A DNA stretch of 64,000 nucleotides from Lactobacillus helsingborgensis (GTDB lineage: Bacteria; Bacillota; Bacilli; Lactobacillales; Lactobacillaceae), in contig NZ_KQ034047.1 in NCBI RefSeq assembly GCF_000970855.1, positions 471,623 to 535,622 of the forward strand, given 5' to 3'. Below are positions 17,117 through 25,977 of this stretch, piece after piece. The position numbers and the translations under genes were made by a program. Under the pieces are notes generated by a model. The model did no database searches, was not told the origin of the DNA, and was given only the letters and a program-made list of their open reading frames with translations. The number at the start of each line of letters is the position of its first letter. Position 1 is the first letter of the stretch.

Positions 17117-18619
17117 TTATTTGTCATGCGCAAATAGTTGAGTAGCTTTAACTGCTTTCTTCCAGCCATGATAGAGATTTTCTCTTTCACTCTGTGACAT
17201 TTGCGGAGCAAAGGTTTTACCTACAACAAAAATATCCTTTAATTCCTCAACGTTTTGCCAATAACCAACAGCTAGTCCAGCTAAGAAAGCTGCACCCATT
17301 GAGGTTGTTTCCAATACTTGAGCACGTTCTATTTTGATTCCTAAAATATCAGATTGAAATTGCAACAAATAATCGTTATTTGATGCACCACCGTCAACGC
17401 GTAAAGCAGGAATTGTAATGCCCGAATCTTCTTGCATCGTGTCAACTACATCACGTGTTTGATAAGCCAGCGATTGCAACGTTGCCTTGATAAAATCGTA
17501 GTTGTTTGTTCCCCGTGTGATGCCAAAAACGGCGCCACGTGCTTCCGAATCCCAGTATGGCGCGCCCAAGCCGGTAAATGCCGGAACAACATAAACCTCA
17601 TTTTCAGACTTTGACTGCTTGGCCGCTTTTTCTGAATCTGCAGCTGTCTTGATCATTTTCATGGAGTCGCGCAGCCACTGGATCGCACTGCCGGAAACAA
17701 AAATAGAGCCCTCTAAAGCATAAGAAATTTCACCATTTAGACCATAAGCAATAGTTGTCAACAGATTATTATCCGATTCTGTCGGTTCATTTCCCGTGTT
17801 CATCACAATAAATGAACCAGTGCCATAAGTATTCTTTACCATACCCTTCTTCAAGGCCAGCTGACCAAATAAGGCTGCCTGCTGATCCCCAGCAATGCCG
17901 GCTATTGGCACTTTGCCCCCGAAAAAAGTATAGGACTTAGTATAACCGTATATTTCAGAATTAGACTTTACTTCCGGTAGCATTGCTTGAGGGATATTGA
18001 GCAGCTTTAAGATGTCATCATCCCATTTTAGATCATGAATATTAAAAAGCATGGTTCTGGAAGCATTAGTATAATCGGTCACATGGACTTCGCCATTGGT
18101 CAAATTCCATAAGAGCCAACTATCAATGGTGCCAAAAAGCAATTCACCTTTTTCGGCCCTTTCTTGTGCTCCTGCAACATGATCTAAAAGCCAGCGAATT
18201 TTGGTTGCACTAAAGTACGGATCAATAATCAGCCCTGTTTTCTGATGGATCAGGTCACTAAAACCGTCATTTTTTAATTTTTCAGCCAACGCGGTAGTTT
18301 GACGCGACTGCCAAACAATTGCGTTATAAATAGGCTTGCCGGTTTTCTTATCCCAAATAACTGTGGTTTCACGCTGATTAGTAATACCAATAGCCGCTAT
18401 CTGCTCTGGTCGCACACCAGAATTAATCATGGCATTAGCAATAGTACTTTGTACTGCATGCCAAATTTCTTCGGCGTTGTGCTCTACCCAACCAGGCTGG
18501 GGAAAATACTGGGGGAATTCTTTTTGTGAAGACGCTATTTTTTGACCTTGATGATCAATGATCATTGCTCTGGTTGAAGTAGTCCCTTCATCAATTGCCA
18601 TAATATATTTTTTTACCAT
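17117..18619 (-). CDS. glpK: glycerol kinase GlpK
   Basis: Makes glycerol 3-phosphate from glycerol and ATP. Motifs: [58 protein letters not shown] and [20 protein letters not shown], all diagnostic of GlpK; 500 residues. The start at 18619 follows GGAGAGG. The position that carries the HPr-phosphorylated His in enterococcal-type enzymes (YHFYG) reads YTFFG here (residues 236-240), so that histidine is absent. No glpF, glpD or glpO is beside it; a tyrosine phosphatase gene follows instead. A cre-like AAGAAAGCGATTTAA (18635-18649) abuts the ribosome binding site. Confidence 0.95.
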   Translation of the reverse strand: MVKKYIMAIDEGTTSTRAMIIDHQGQKIASSQKEFPQYFPQPGWVEHNAEEIWHAVQSTIANAMINSGVRPEQIAAIGITNQRETTVIWDKKTGKPIYNAIVWQSRQTTALAEKLKNDGFSDLIHQKTGLIIDPYFSATKIRWLLDHVAGAQERAEKGELLFGTIDSWLLWNLTNGEVHVTDYTNASRTMLFNIHDLKWDDDILKLLNIPQAMLPEVKSNSEIYGYTKSYTFFGGKVPIAGIAGDQQAALFGQLALKKGMVKNTYGTGSFIVMNTGNEPTESDNNLLTTIAYGLNGEISYALEGSIFVSGSAIQWLRDSMKMIKTAADSEKAAKQSKSENEVYVVPAFTGLGAPYWDSEARGAVFGITRGTNNYDFIKATLQSLAYQTRDVVDTMQEDSGITIPALRVDGGASNNDYLLQFQSDILGIKIERAQVLETTSMGAAFLAGLAVGYWQNVEELKDIFVVGKTFAPQMSQSERENLYHGWKKAVKATQLFAHDK

Positions 18620-18758
18620 ACGTATCCTCTCCAAAAGAAAGCGATTTAAGTTAATTTTACTACCCAGCAGTGCTTTTACAAGAAATAATTATAACATTAT
18701 AGTTATTTTAAGTTATACTGGTTACATAGAGCTTTTATTAAAATGAGGATACATAATA

Positions 18759-19571
18759 ATGAGAAAAGAAATTATTGCTTTAACAATTGCCGGCAACGAT
18801 AGCGATGGCAGCGCTGGTATGACTGCTGACCTACATTCATTTTATGCCCGCCAAGTATATGGTATGGGCCTTTTAACAGCTGCTGTAGCTGGAAACACTA
18901 CTGGAATTTATGCTCAAGAAGTCATGCCTATTTCTTTTATTCAAAAGCAATTTGACGTTTTAAATGATGATTTTAAAATTAGTGCGCTTAAAACCGGTAT
19001 GCTGGCTAACAAGGAAGTCATTGCCTGTGTTGCTGCTAATCTGCGCAAATACGATATGGGTAAAATCGTGCTTGATCCGGTGATAATGACCAAACATGGT
19101 GACACCCTGCTTGATGACGATGCCTATAATGCCTTTCTTGAGGAGTTAATGCCGCTTGCCGACATTATCACACCTAACTTTTACGAGCAGCAAAAACTGA
19201 CTGGTTTAAATTTGGATAGCAAGGATGAAATTTATGCAGGCGCTAAAAAGCTGCACAATATGGGTGCCAAAAATGTATTGATGAAAGGCCGCCACGACAA
19301 CTCCAGCCAGTCGCAAGTAACTGACATACTACTTACGGCAGACGGCAAATTCCATGAATTTTCCAAGCCTTTTATCAACACAGACAGAATTAACGGCACC
19401 GGTGATACCCTCTCTGCCGTGATTGCTGCTGAACTAGCCAAGGGGCAGACCATTATTGACAGTGTTCAAACTGCTAAGGACTTCACGTACGAAGCTATTG
19501 CTCATCCCATTGAAGTTGGCTCAAAATATGGACCAATCAATCATTTTGCAGCGCAGCAAAATCTTAAATAA
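18759..19571 (+). CDS. ThiD/PdxK-type pyridoxine or hydroxymethylpyrimidine kinase
   Basis: 270-residue ribokinase-fold enzyme. LTIAGNDSDGSAGMTADLHS at the start, LKTGMLANKEVI near 80, VLDPVIMTKHG near 107 and INGTGDTLSAVIAAELAKGQ near 210 are the ThiD/PdxK signature blocks. The substrate is either pyridoxal/pyridoxine or the thiamine pyrimidine. The window has a second, riboswitch-controlled copy at 27750 in the thiamine operon, so this stand-alone copy is more likely a vitamin B6 kinase. GAGGATA ribosome binding site; the promoter shares a short spacer with divergent glpK. Confidence 0.85.
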   Translation: MRKEIIALTIAGNDSDGSAGMTADLHSFYARQVYGMGLLTAAVAGNTTGIYAQEVMPISFIQKQFDVLNDDFKISALKTGMLANKEVIACVAANLRKYDMGKIVLDPVIMTKHGDTLLDDDAYNAFLEELMPLADIITPNFYEQQKLTGLNLDSKDEIYAGAKKLHNMGAKNVLMKGRHDNSSQSQVTDILLTADGKFHEFSKPFINTDRINGTGDTLSAVIAAELAKGQTIIDSVQTAKDFTYEAIAHPIEVGSKYGPINHFAAQQNLK

Positions 19572-19633
19572 CTATTCTTTGCCCACTTCTAGCTATTAAG
19601 ATATACTTTAAACAAGATAATAGAGGTTGGTGC

Positions 19634-20308
19634 ATGATGACGAATAAAACAATCAAAGTTGCATACTTATACGAAGACCTGATGAATACTTATGGTGATT
19701 CAGGCGATGTTAAAATTATTAGTTTTTTACTTAAAAAGCAAAACTATCAAACGCAAGTTGATAACATTTCTCTTGGCGCCAAGTTTAATGCTTTTGACTA
19801 TGACTTTATCTTTTTTGGCGGCGGACAAGATTTTGAACAGACAGTTGTTGCCAAAGATTTACCGCGTCATAAGGAAACATTAACCAAGTATATTAATGAA
19901 GGCAAACCTATGTTAGGTGTCTGTGGCGGCTATCAGCTCGTAGGCACTTATTACAAAACTAATGCTGGCGTCACAATTAAAGGGTTAGATATTCTACCAT
20001 TTCATACTGTCTTTAAAGCAGATAAGCGCATGATTGGCGATACCCGCTACATGAGTGAATGGGGCGAAGTCAAGGCCTTTGAAAATCATTCCGGGCAAAC
20101 TTATTTTGATGACAAAGACAAGCTGCATCCTCTTGGCGAAATGATTGAAGGCTATGGCAACAATCCCCAAGACCACGTTGAAGGTTTGCGTTACCGCAAT
20201 TTTATTGGAACATATTCTCATGGCCCAATATTAAAAAACTTAAATGTTGCGAATGCCATAGTCAAAATGATTTTAGAATGGCATAATGAGCGGGTAAATG
20301 CCCAATAA
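19634..20308 (+). CDS. gatD: GatD-type CobQ-like glutamine amidotransferase
   Basis: 224-residue class I glutaminase of the CobB/CobQ type. Starts VAYLYEDLMNTYGDSGDVKI, has FIFFGGGQDFEQ, the nucleophile loop MLGVCGGYQLVGTYY (Cys near 99) and the catalytic His in GTYSHGPILKN near 197. In staphylococci and streptococci GatD pairs with MurT to amidate D-glutamate of lipid II. Here no Mur-ligase-like murT adjoins it: a kinase lies upstream and a LacI gene downstream. MurT may be elsewhere, or the protein may have another partner. AGAGGTTGG precedes the start. Confidence 0.85.
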   Translation: MMTNKTIKVAYLYEDLMNTYGDSGDVKIISFLLKKQNYQTQVDNISLGAKFNAFDYDFIFFGGGQDFEQTVVAKDLPRHKETLTKYINEGKPMLGVCGGYQLVGTYYKTNAGVTIKGLDILPFHTVFKADKRMIGDTRYMSEWGEVKAFENHSGQTYFDDKDKLHPLGEMIEGYGNNPQDHVEGLRYRNFIGTYSHGPILKNLNVANAIVKMILEWHNERVNAQ

Positions 20309-20354
20309 CAAATAGCTATCCGCAAACTATTTAAAATCAAATATTTAATGTGTG

Positions 20355-20385
20355 AGTATTGGACTTGTATAGGCCAATACTTTTA
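20355..20385 (+). terminator. terminator after gatD
   Basis: AGTATTGG (20355-20362) pairs with CCAATACT (20374-20381), followed by TTTT. Confidence 0.7.
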
Positions 20386-20494
20386 TTATGTATTTAGAAT
20401 GCGGATTATTTTTTAACTAACTTAATTTTTATATTTAAATCATGAATGTAATAACAATTTTATTATTCTAACAGTTTTAAAAGAGGTCATAAAA

Positions 20495-21469
20495 GTGGCA
20501 ACAGTTAAAGATGTGGCAACATTAGCTGGTGTATCAATTGGCTCGGTTTCAAATTATCTCAACGGTAAACAGCAAAAGAAAGTCACAGCTCAACGCATAA
20601 AACAGGCTATGAAAGAATTAGATTACCATCAAAATATTATAGCCAGCGGTTTAAAGAAAAATAAAACCATGTCAATCGGAATTGTCATTAATCAATTAAC
20701 CGATTATTTTTCCATGTCAATCGTTTCTGCGATTGAAACTTATGTAGAACAATTTGGCTACAGCATCATTGTCTGTGATTATCACGATGATAAAAAACGC
20801 CTTGAGCAAAAAATTGATTTTTTAATTAACAGGTCAATAGATGCCCTAGTCGTTTTCCACCAAGATAAAGTGACGCCGATGCTCAATAAGATTAGCAAAA
20901 CGAACATCCCCATTGTCGCAATTGACGCCCCGATTAAAGGGCTTAAATCAGATGCGGTAGTAGTTAATAATTATGAATCTTCTAAAACCGGTATTAATTA
21001 TCTAATTAAAAAGGGTTACCGCAATATCGGCATCATTACAGGTTCGGTGGATAATTATATTACCCAAAAAAGGCAGCAAGGCTATGAAGACGCCTTATTG
21101 CAAAATAATATACCCCTGCGTAAAAAGTACATTTGGTCTGGCGATTATACCATCAAATCTGGTTATGACGGATTTAATTATCTCAGCAATCAAAATAAAG
21201 ATTTAGATGCAGTATTTGTTATTAATTATTATATGTCTTTAGGTGCGATCAAAGCTTATTACCAAAAAGGATGTAATAAAAAAATCAAATTTTTGATTTA
21301 TGATCACTTTTTTATTAATGATATTTTTTATCCCGGTATCAGCTCAATTGAACAACCTCTAGATCAAATTGGCAATACTGCTGGCAGGCTATTAATTAAC
21401 AGATTGACTAAGTCAAACCAAACTAATTATCAAACAATCTATTGCAATAATATTTTTCACAAAATGTAG
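20495..21469 (+). CDS. LacI-family regulator of the fucosidase PTS operon
   Basis: 324-residue repressor with the N-terminal helix-turn-helix TVKDVATLAGVSIGSVSNYL, hinge NIIASGLKKNKTMSIGIVIN and the effector domain ending GISSIEQPLDQIGNTAGRLL. It starts at GTG 20495 after AAGAGGTC. It lies immediately upstream of the PTS operon in the same direction; the intergenic region holds two near-identical 12-bp palindromes (TGAAATGTTTCA and TGAAACGATTCA) that are probably its operators. The inducer is presumably the PTS substrate or its phosphate. Confidence 0.9.
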   Translation: MATVKDVATLAGVSIGSVSNYLNGKQQKKVTAQRIKQAMKELDYHQNIIASGLKKNKTMSIGIVINQLTDYFSMSIVSAIETYVEQFGYSIIVCDYHDDKKRLEQKIDFLINRSIDALVVFHQDKVTPMLNKISKTNIPIVAIDAPIKGLKSDAVVVNNYESSKTGINYLIKKGYRNIGIITGSVDNYITQKRQQGYEDALLQNNIPLRKKYIWSGDYTIKSGYDGFNYLSNQNKDLDAVFVINYYMSLGAIKAYYQKGCNKKIKFLIYDHFFINDIFYPGISSIEQPLDQIGNTAGRLLINRLTKSNQTNYQTIYCNNIFHKM

Positions 21470-21529
21470 GAAGCGCTTGCGGCAAGCTGAATATGGTAAT
21501 ATAATTTATCTATAATTTGAAATGTTTCA
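21467..21529 (+). promoter_or_regulatory. fucosidase PTS operon promoter with cre-like site and operator
   Basis: -35 TTGCGG (21477-21482), 17-base spacer, -10 TATAAT (21500-21505). A cre-like TAGGAAGCGCTTGCG (21467-21481, 13 of 15 matches) overlaps the -35 box and the lacI stop. The palindrome TGAAATGTTTCA (21518-21529) lies just after the expected transcription start. Confidence 0.75.
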
Positions 21530-21583
21530 TTTTGATCTAAATATTAATTTATTAGTTCATCATTTATTAGTTTTTAACAAATT

Positions 21584-21595
21584 TGAAACGATTCA
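21584..21595. promoter_or_regulatory. second operator, just before the IIB ribosome binding site
   Basis: TGAAACGATTCA, a palindrome differing from the upstream copy only in its core; the two are 66 bases apart (about six turns), suitable for looping by a LacI-family tetramer or two dimers. Confidence 0.6.
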
Positions 21596-21612
21596 TTATA
21601 AGGAGGAAAATT

Positions 21613-21924
21613 ATGAAGATATTACTAGCATGTGGTGGTGGTATGAGTTCATCCCTGTTAGCAACCGCATTACAAAATGAAGCAGCTAAACATGGGCAAA
21701 ATTGGACAGTTCATGAAACCAGCATTGATAAGGTGCCTGACGACTTGAATGAAGAAGATTATCAATTTATTCTTCTAGCCCCTCAAGTTTCCTTTAAGAA
21801 AAAAGATTTCGAAGAAGAAGCTGCTAAGAAAAATACCAAATTTATTCTTATTCCAATGACCATGTACACGCCAGCAAAAATCAACCAGTTGTACGAATTA
21901 GTTAACCAGGAGGCTGAAAAATGA
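21613..21924 (+). CDS. PTS lactose/cellobiose-family IIB component
   Basis: 103-residue cytoplasmic phosphocarrier. MKILLACGGGMSSSLLATAL gives the P-loop-like active site with the phosphorylated Cys at position 7, as in cellobiose IIB enzymes. It takes phosphate from IIA (24284-24622) and passes it to the sugar during transport by IIC. The start at 21613 follows AGGAGG; the frame is open slightly further, but that part contains the operator. It overlaps IIC by four bases. Confidence 0.93.
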   Translation: MKILLACGGGMSSSLLATALQNEAAKHGQNWTVHETSIDKVPDDLNEEDYQFILLAPQVSFKKKDFEEEAAKKNTKFILIPMTMYTPAKINQLYELVNQEAEK

Positions 21925-23213
21925 GTTATGATACCATTTCCGCAAAGATGGGGCAAATTGCCAACAACCGCTATCTAACTGCTATTAGAGACGGAATGTC
22001 GGTAATTATCCCAGTTTCAATTATCGGCTCCTTCTTTACTATCCTGTTAAACTTGCCAATTGCTTCATGGAATAATTTTATTAAGCCTTATGCAGCCATG
22101 CTATCGGTGCCAATGTATTATTCCATTAACCTAATGGCTATTTACTGTGTTTTTTCAATCACATCTCATTTGTCAAAATATTACAAAGTTGATCCAATAT
22201 CAACCAGCGTTTTAGCTGAAATGTCTTTTTTCATTTTAGCTATTGAACCTATGGTTTTAAACAAGCCTAAAGCTGGTTTGGCAGCAGGTACCTATGTTTC
22301 TATCGGCAACATGGGCGCTCAAGGTTTGTTTACTGCTATACTTTGTGCTATTTTTGCTACTGAAATAGTGCGGTTCTTTAACCAGCACAACTTAGTTATT
22401 AAGATGCCTAATGGTGTTCCGGCAGCTGTCGGAAAATCTTTCAGTGCCTTGATACCAGGTGTTTTAATCATTGTCGTTTCGTTTATTCTGAAAGAAATAT
22501 TCAAATTAGATATCAATAAGATTTTGACTTGGGTCTTCTCCCCAATTGGATACTTTGGTCGTGACACTTTCCTATCAGCTATTATCCCAGTCTTACTGAT
22601 TACAATTGTTTGGCTGTTCGGCGTTCACGGTATGGTTATCGCAACCCCTATTCTTTACCCATACTGGTATGCCAACCTTAATGCTAATGTAACAGCAATT
22701 GCCCATGGTCAAGCTCCTGTACACTTTATGACCGAGCAATTCTTCCAATGGTTTGTCTGGATTGGTGGTGCAGGCGCTACCCTGTCATTATCTATACTCC
22801 TACTTTTCTTTAGTAAATCAAAATTCAGTAAAGCAATGGGTACAGTAACAATTCTTCCTGCTATTTTTAACATTAATGAACCGTTAATTTTTGGTATTCC
22901 AATCATCATGAACCCGTATTTTGCAATCCCATTTGTCTTAGCCCCTACTGCAATGGCGGCCGTAACCTATGGCGCAATGAAATTGCACCTAGTGGCATAC
23001 ACTAGAGCTGTAGTTGCTTGGACGCTTCCTGGACCTATTGGTGCCTGGATGTCTACCGGCTTTGACTGGCGCGCAATAGTTTTGTGCATAATCAATATCT
23101 TGATTTCGCTTGCCATATACTATCCATTCTTCAAAATGTTTGACAACAATCAATTAAAATTAGAAAAGGAAGGCAATAATGAAGGGGATATCAGTCTATC
23201 CGAACAAAAGTAG
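21921..23213 (+). CDS. PTS lactose/cellobiose-family IIC permease
   Basis: 430-residue membrane permease, normal length for cellobiose IIC, with about ten hydrophobic segments. Family marks: IRDGMSVIIPVSIIGSFFTI near 22-41, WLFGVHGMVIATPILYPYW near 235, and FNINEPLIFGIPIIMNPYFA near 317-336, the conserved substrate-site NEP motif. Stop and next start overlap by 35 bases. Substrate unknown; the neighbouring glycosidases suggest a disaccharide or glycoside containing fucose. Confidence 0.93.
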   Translation: MSYDTISAKMGQIANNRYLTAIRDGMSVIIPVSIIGSFFTILLNLPIASWNNFIKPYAAMLSVPMYYSINLMAIYCVFSITSHLSKYYKVDPISTSVLAEMSFFILAIEPMVLNKPKAGLAAGTYVSIGNMGAQGLFTAILCAIFATEIVRFFNQHNLVIKMPNGVPAAVGKSFSALIPGVLIIVVSFILKEIFKLDINKILTWVFSPIGYFGRDTFLSAIIPVLLITIVWLFGVHGMVIATPILYPYWYANLNANVTAIAHGQAPVHFMTEQFFQWFVWIGGAGATLSLSILLLFFSKSKFSKAMGTVTILPAIFNINEPLIFGIPIIMNPYFAIPFVLAPTAMAAVTYGAMKLHLVAYTRAVVAWTLPGPIGAWMSTGFDWRAIVLCIINILISLAIYYPFFKMFDNNQLKLEKEGNNEGDISLSEQK

Positions 23214-24273
23214 TGTCGCTGATTGCATTAACTATATTGATAAAGCGGCTGATTTAGGCTTTAGCAGACTTTTTACCAGTCTGTTAGAGCTGACAGAAGA
23301 TCAGTCAAAAACTCTTAATAAATTTAAAACGGTATTAACCCACGCCCGAGCAAGAAAAATGTGGGTTAGCTTAGACGTTAATCCTGCTTTATTTGCCAGT
23401 TTGCATGTCAGTTATAATGACCTTTCTTTTTTTAAAGAATTAGGAGCTGATATTGTACGCCTAGATTCCAGCTTTGACGGACTGCCTGAATCAGTCATGA
23501 CCTACAATCCCGAAGGACTAACCATTGAAGTCAACATCAGTAATGACACCAAGAACTTGGAAAACATCCTTAGTTATAGTCCCATAAAAGACAAAATTAT
23601 TGGTTGCCACAACTTTTATCCCCAGCGCTACACTGGCTTAGACACAGAATACTTTTTGAACACAACCAAAAAATATCATGACCTCGGGTTAAGGACAGCA
23701 GCTTTTATTTCTTCTAATTCTGGTAAAATTGGGCCACATCCATACAATGCCGGTCTCCCTACTTTAGAAATTCACCGCGGAATTCCAATTGAAAAGCAGG
23801 CGCAATATTTGATTAATACTCAACTGATCGACGATATTTTAATTGGTAACGCATTTGCCAGCGATGAAGAATTACAAAAGGTAGCAAAGTTAAGCTCGAA
23901 TATTCCTCAATTTTTTATCGACTTCGTTCCTACAGCCACTGAACTTGAAAGAGAAATAGTGCTTAAAAATCTACACTTTAATCGTGGGGACATTAACAGC
24001 TATGCTATTCGTTCTACTTTTGTTAAATTAAAATACAATAAGCAAAACATTCCTGTGAATAACCCTGTAGCTACCCTAAAAAGGGGAATGATTACAATCG
24101 GTAATAATGATTTCAAGCAATATAAGGGTGAATTGAATATCGTTAAACAGAACATGGATAATCATGATCATTTAAAAAATGTTGTTGCTCAGATAGTCCC
24201 TAGTGATTTGCAATATATCGACTTTATCAAGCCCTGGGACAAATTTAAATTTATTGAGCTTGCTAGTTATTAA
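23179..24273 (+). CDS. MupG-like TIM-barrel protein (DUF871), probable 6-phosphoglycosidase
   Basis: 364 residues. ISVYPNKSSVADCINYIDKA, GFSRLFTSLLE and a TIM-barrel with IVRLDSSFDG, IEVNISNDT and GCHNFYPQRYTGLD are the DUF871 pattern; a smaller C-terminal cyclophilin-like domain follows, with RGMITIGNNDFKQYKGEL. S. aureus MupG, of this family, splits MurNAc-6-phosphate-GlcNAc, so cleavage of a PTS-imported 6-phospho-disaccharide is likely. Encoded inside the PTS operon with AAGGAAGG before its start and a 35-base overlap with IIC. No muropeptide gene such as murQ is near, so the substrate may differ from MurNAc. Confidence 0.82.
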   Translation: MKGISVYPNKSSVADCINYIDKAADLGFSRLFTSLLELTEDQSKTLNKFKTVLTHARARKMWVSLDVNPALFASLHVSYNDLSFFKELGADIVRLDSSFDGLPESVMTYNPEGLTIEVNISNDTKNLENILSYSPIKDKIIGCHNFYPQRYTGLDTEYFLNTTKKYHDLGLRTAAFISSNSGKIGPHPYNAGLPTLEIHRGIPIEKQAQYLINTQLIDDILIGNAFASDEELQKVAKLSSNIPQFFIDFVPTATELEREIVLKNLHFNRGDINSYAIRSTFVKLKYNKQNIPVNNPVATLKRGMITIGNNDFKQYKGELNIVKQNMDNHDHLKNVVAQIVPSDLQYIDFIKPWDKFKFIELASY

Positions 24274-24283
24274 AGGAAAAACT

Positions 24284-24622
24284 ATGAAAGGTTTAGAAGA
24301 AAGCAGTTTCGAAATAATCAGCCATTCCGGACAGGCAAAGACAGAAATAATGACGGCAATAGCTAATTCCAGAGATACAGTAAAGGATCCTCAGCCATTG
24401 CTTAAGGATGCAAAAGAAGAACTGAAAAAAGCACAAAATGTGCACTTAAAAGTGATATCAGACTTTGCCAAAACTGGTAAAAGTAATATTGATCCCTTAT
24501 ATATGCACGCTGAAGACCAAATGATTACAGCGGAAACTTTTCTTGATTTAGCTACTGAATTAATTAAAACTAATTCAGAAATCAATAAGTTGAAACAAGA
24601 GAAACGAAATAATAAGGATTAA
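24284..24622 (+). CDS. PTS lactose/cellobiose-family IIA component
   Basis: 112-residue helical phosphocarrier. The active His lies in LYMHAEDQMITAETFLDLA (residues 70-90), equivalent to the HAQDHL motif of lactose/cellobiose IIA; the rest is charged helix, and the protein ends in a Lys-rich tail. The start at 24284 (MKGLEESSFEIISHSG) follows AAAGGAA, 10 bases after the MupG-like stop. Completes the IIB-IIC-IIA set of this operon. Confidence 0.9.
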   Translation: MKGLEESSFEIISHSGQAKTEIMTAIANSRDTVKDPQPLLKDAKEELKKAQNVHLKVISDFAKTGKSNIDPLYMHAEDQMITAETFLDLATELIKTNSEINKLKQEKRNNKD

Positions 24623-24667
24623 TAATTTACTATTAGTTAGTCCACCAATTGGTCCGAAAGAAAAATA

Positions 24668-25894
24668 ATGGAAATAGCACCTAAACTGATAAATTTTGAA
24701 AAAATGGGTATCGGTCTCTTTGTTCATTGGGGACTATACTCAAGATTTGCTAAGGGAGAATGGTCACAAAATATTTTAAATATTACCAATTATCAAAACG
24801 CTTTTAGCGAATTTAATCCCATTGAAGATAATATTCATAACTTAGTAAAACTGGCTAAAGAATGCGGTTTTAAGTATATTGTATTGACTGCTAAGCACCA
24901 TGATGGCTTCTATTTATTTGATACCAAGGGCATCCACAATTTTGATAGTGTTCACACACCCTTTGGCAAAGATGTAATTAAAATATTTACACATGAGTGC
25001 CATGAACAAGGAATTGCACCTTTTATTTACTACGCTACTTATGATTGGCATAATAAAAAATATCAGGCAGATTTTAACGGGTATTTAAAGGAATTACGCC
25101 AGCTAATCGGAATCCTCTGCACTAATTATGGCAAAATTGGCGGTTTCTGGTTTGATGGTAACTGGAACAAACCCAACGCTGATTGGCAGGATGAGCAGCT
25201 TTATCAGGAAATTAGAAAACTGCAGCCACAAGCTATTATTACCAACAACACCGGATTAGGAAAGCAAGGAATAAGTGACGGGCGAAAAGTGGACGTCCTG
25301 ACTTTTGAAAGAGGCAACCCTCAAGTAATCAACCATTTTCAAAATAATCGTTATTTTGCTGCTGAAACCTCATTGACTCTAAACAGACATTGGGGCAATG
25401 CCCAAAATGACCTTAATTATGTTTCGGCGCGGCACTTAATTGAACAAATTTGTCACACTCGCAAAGTGGGGGCAAATTTATTAATTAACGTGGGCCCAGA
25501 ATTTGATGGCTCTTTAAATATTCATTGCCTGTCGTTACTAGAAATTATTAAACAATGGATGGCAATTAATAAAGAAGCAGTCTATGACACCAATAATTTT
25601 GAGCATAAAACTTATACCGCTGCTGGAAATGATAATGATTTTATTAAGGGTAATTATTTATTTGTGGATAATTTGGGTAATGTTGGCAATCAAAACGTAG
25701 TACTGGGAGGAGAAAAAATGCGAGAAATAGTATTTAATAATTTTCCGCCCCAAAAGATCGAGCGCATTGTTTGGCTGGATAATGGCACCAATGTGGCGTT
25801 TAAACAATTGCCAGAAAAAAGCCAACTGATAGTTAAAGCAGACGGATTCGAGTACGGAACCAACTTGGTAGAGCGTGTAGCCAAGATTTATTGA
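24668..25894 (+). CDS. GH29-family alpha-L-fucosidase, intracellular
   Basis: 408 residues without signal peptide. GH29 marks: MGIGLFVHWGLYSRFAKGEW near 13-32, YIVLTAKHHDGFYLFDTKG near 74-92, and GGFWFDGNWNKPNADW near 158, whose Asp is the expected nucleophile. The ending is shorter than in many GH29 enzymes, with a small beta domain after residue 310. Last gene of the PTS operon, so it should remove fucose from an imported, possibly phosphorylated, oligosaccharide in the cytoplasm. Linkage specificity cannot be read from the sequence. Confidence 0.88.
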   Translation: MEIAPKLINFEKMGIGLFVHWGLYSRFAKGEWSQNILNITNYQNAFSEFNPIEDNIHNLVKLAKECGFKYIVLTAKHHDGFYLFDTKGIHNFDSVHTPFGKDVIKIFTHECHEQGIAPFIYYATYDWHNKKYQADFNGYLKELRQLIGILCTNYGKIGGFWFDGNWNKPNADWQDEQLYQEIRKLQPQAIITNNTGLGKQGISDGRKVDVLTFERGNPQVINHFQNNRYFAAETSLTLNRHWGNAQNDLNYVSARHLIEQICHTRKVGANLLINVGPEFDGSLNIHCLSLLEIIKQWMAINKEAVYDTNNFEHKTYTAAGNDNDFIKGNYLFVDNLGNVGNQNVVLGGEKMREIVFNNFPPQKIERIVWLDNGTNVAFKQLPEKSQLIVKADGFEYGTNLVERVAKIY

Positions 25895-25942
25895 ACTTCA
25901 TTTAAATAAAAAGACTAATAAATTACCATAATAAGGTGGTGA

Positions 25943-25976
25943 GCCCCAAAAGTTAGACAACTTTTGGGGCTTTTTT
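25943..25976. terminator. strong terminator after the fucosidase PTS operon
   Basis: Perfect 12-bp stem GCCCCAAAAGTT/AACTTTTGGGGC with loop AGAC, then TTTTTT. The phrase AGCCCCAAAAGTTAGAC resembles ends of IS3-family elements as I recall them, so it may derive from a lost insertion sequence (inference). Confidence 0.85.
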
Positions 25977-25977
25977 C

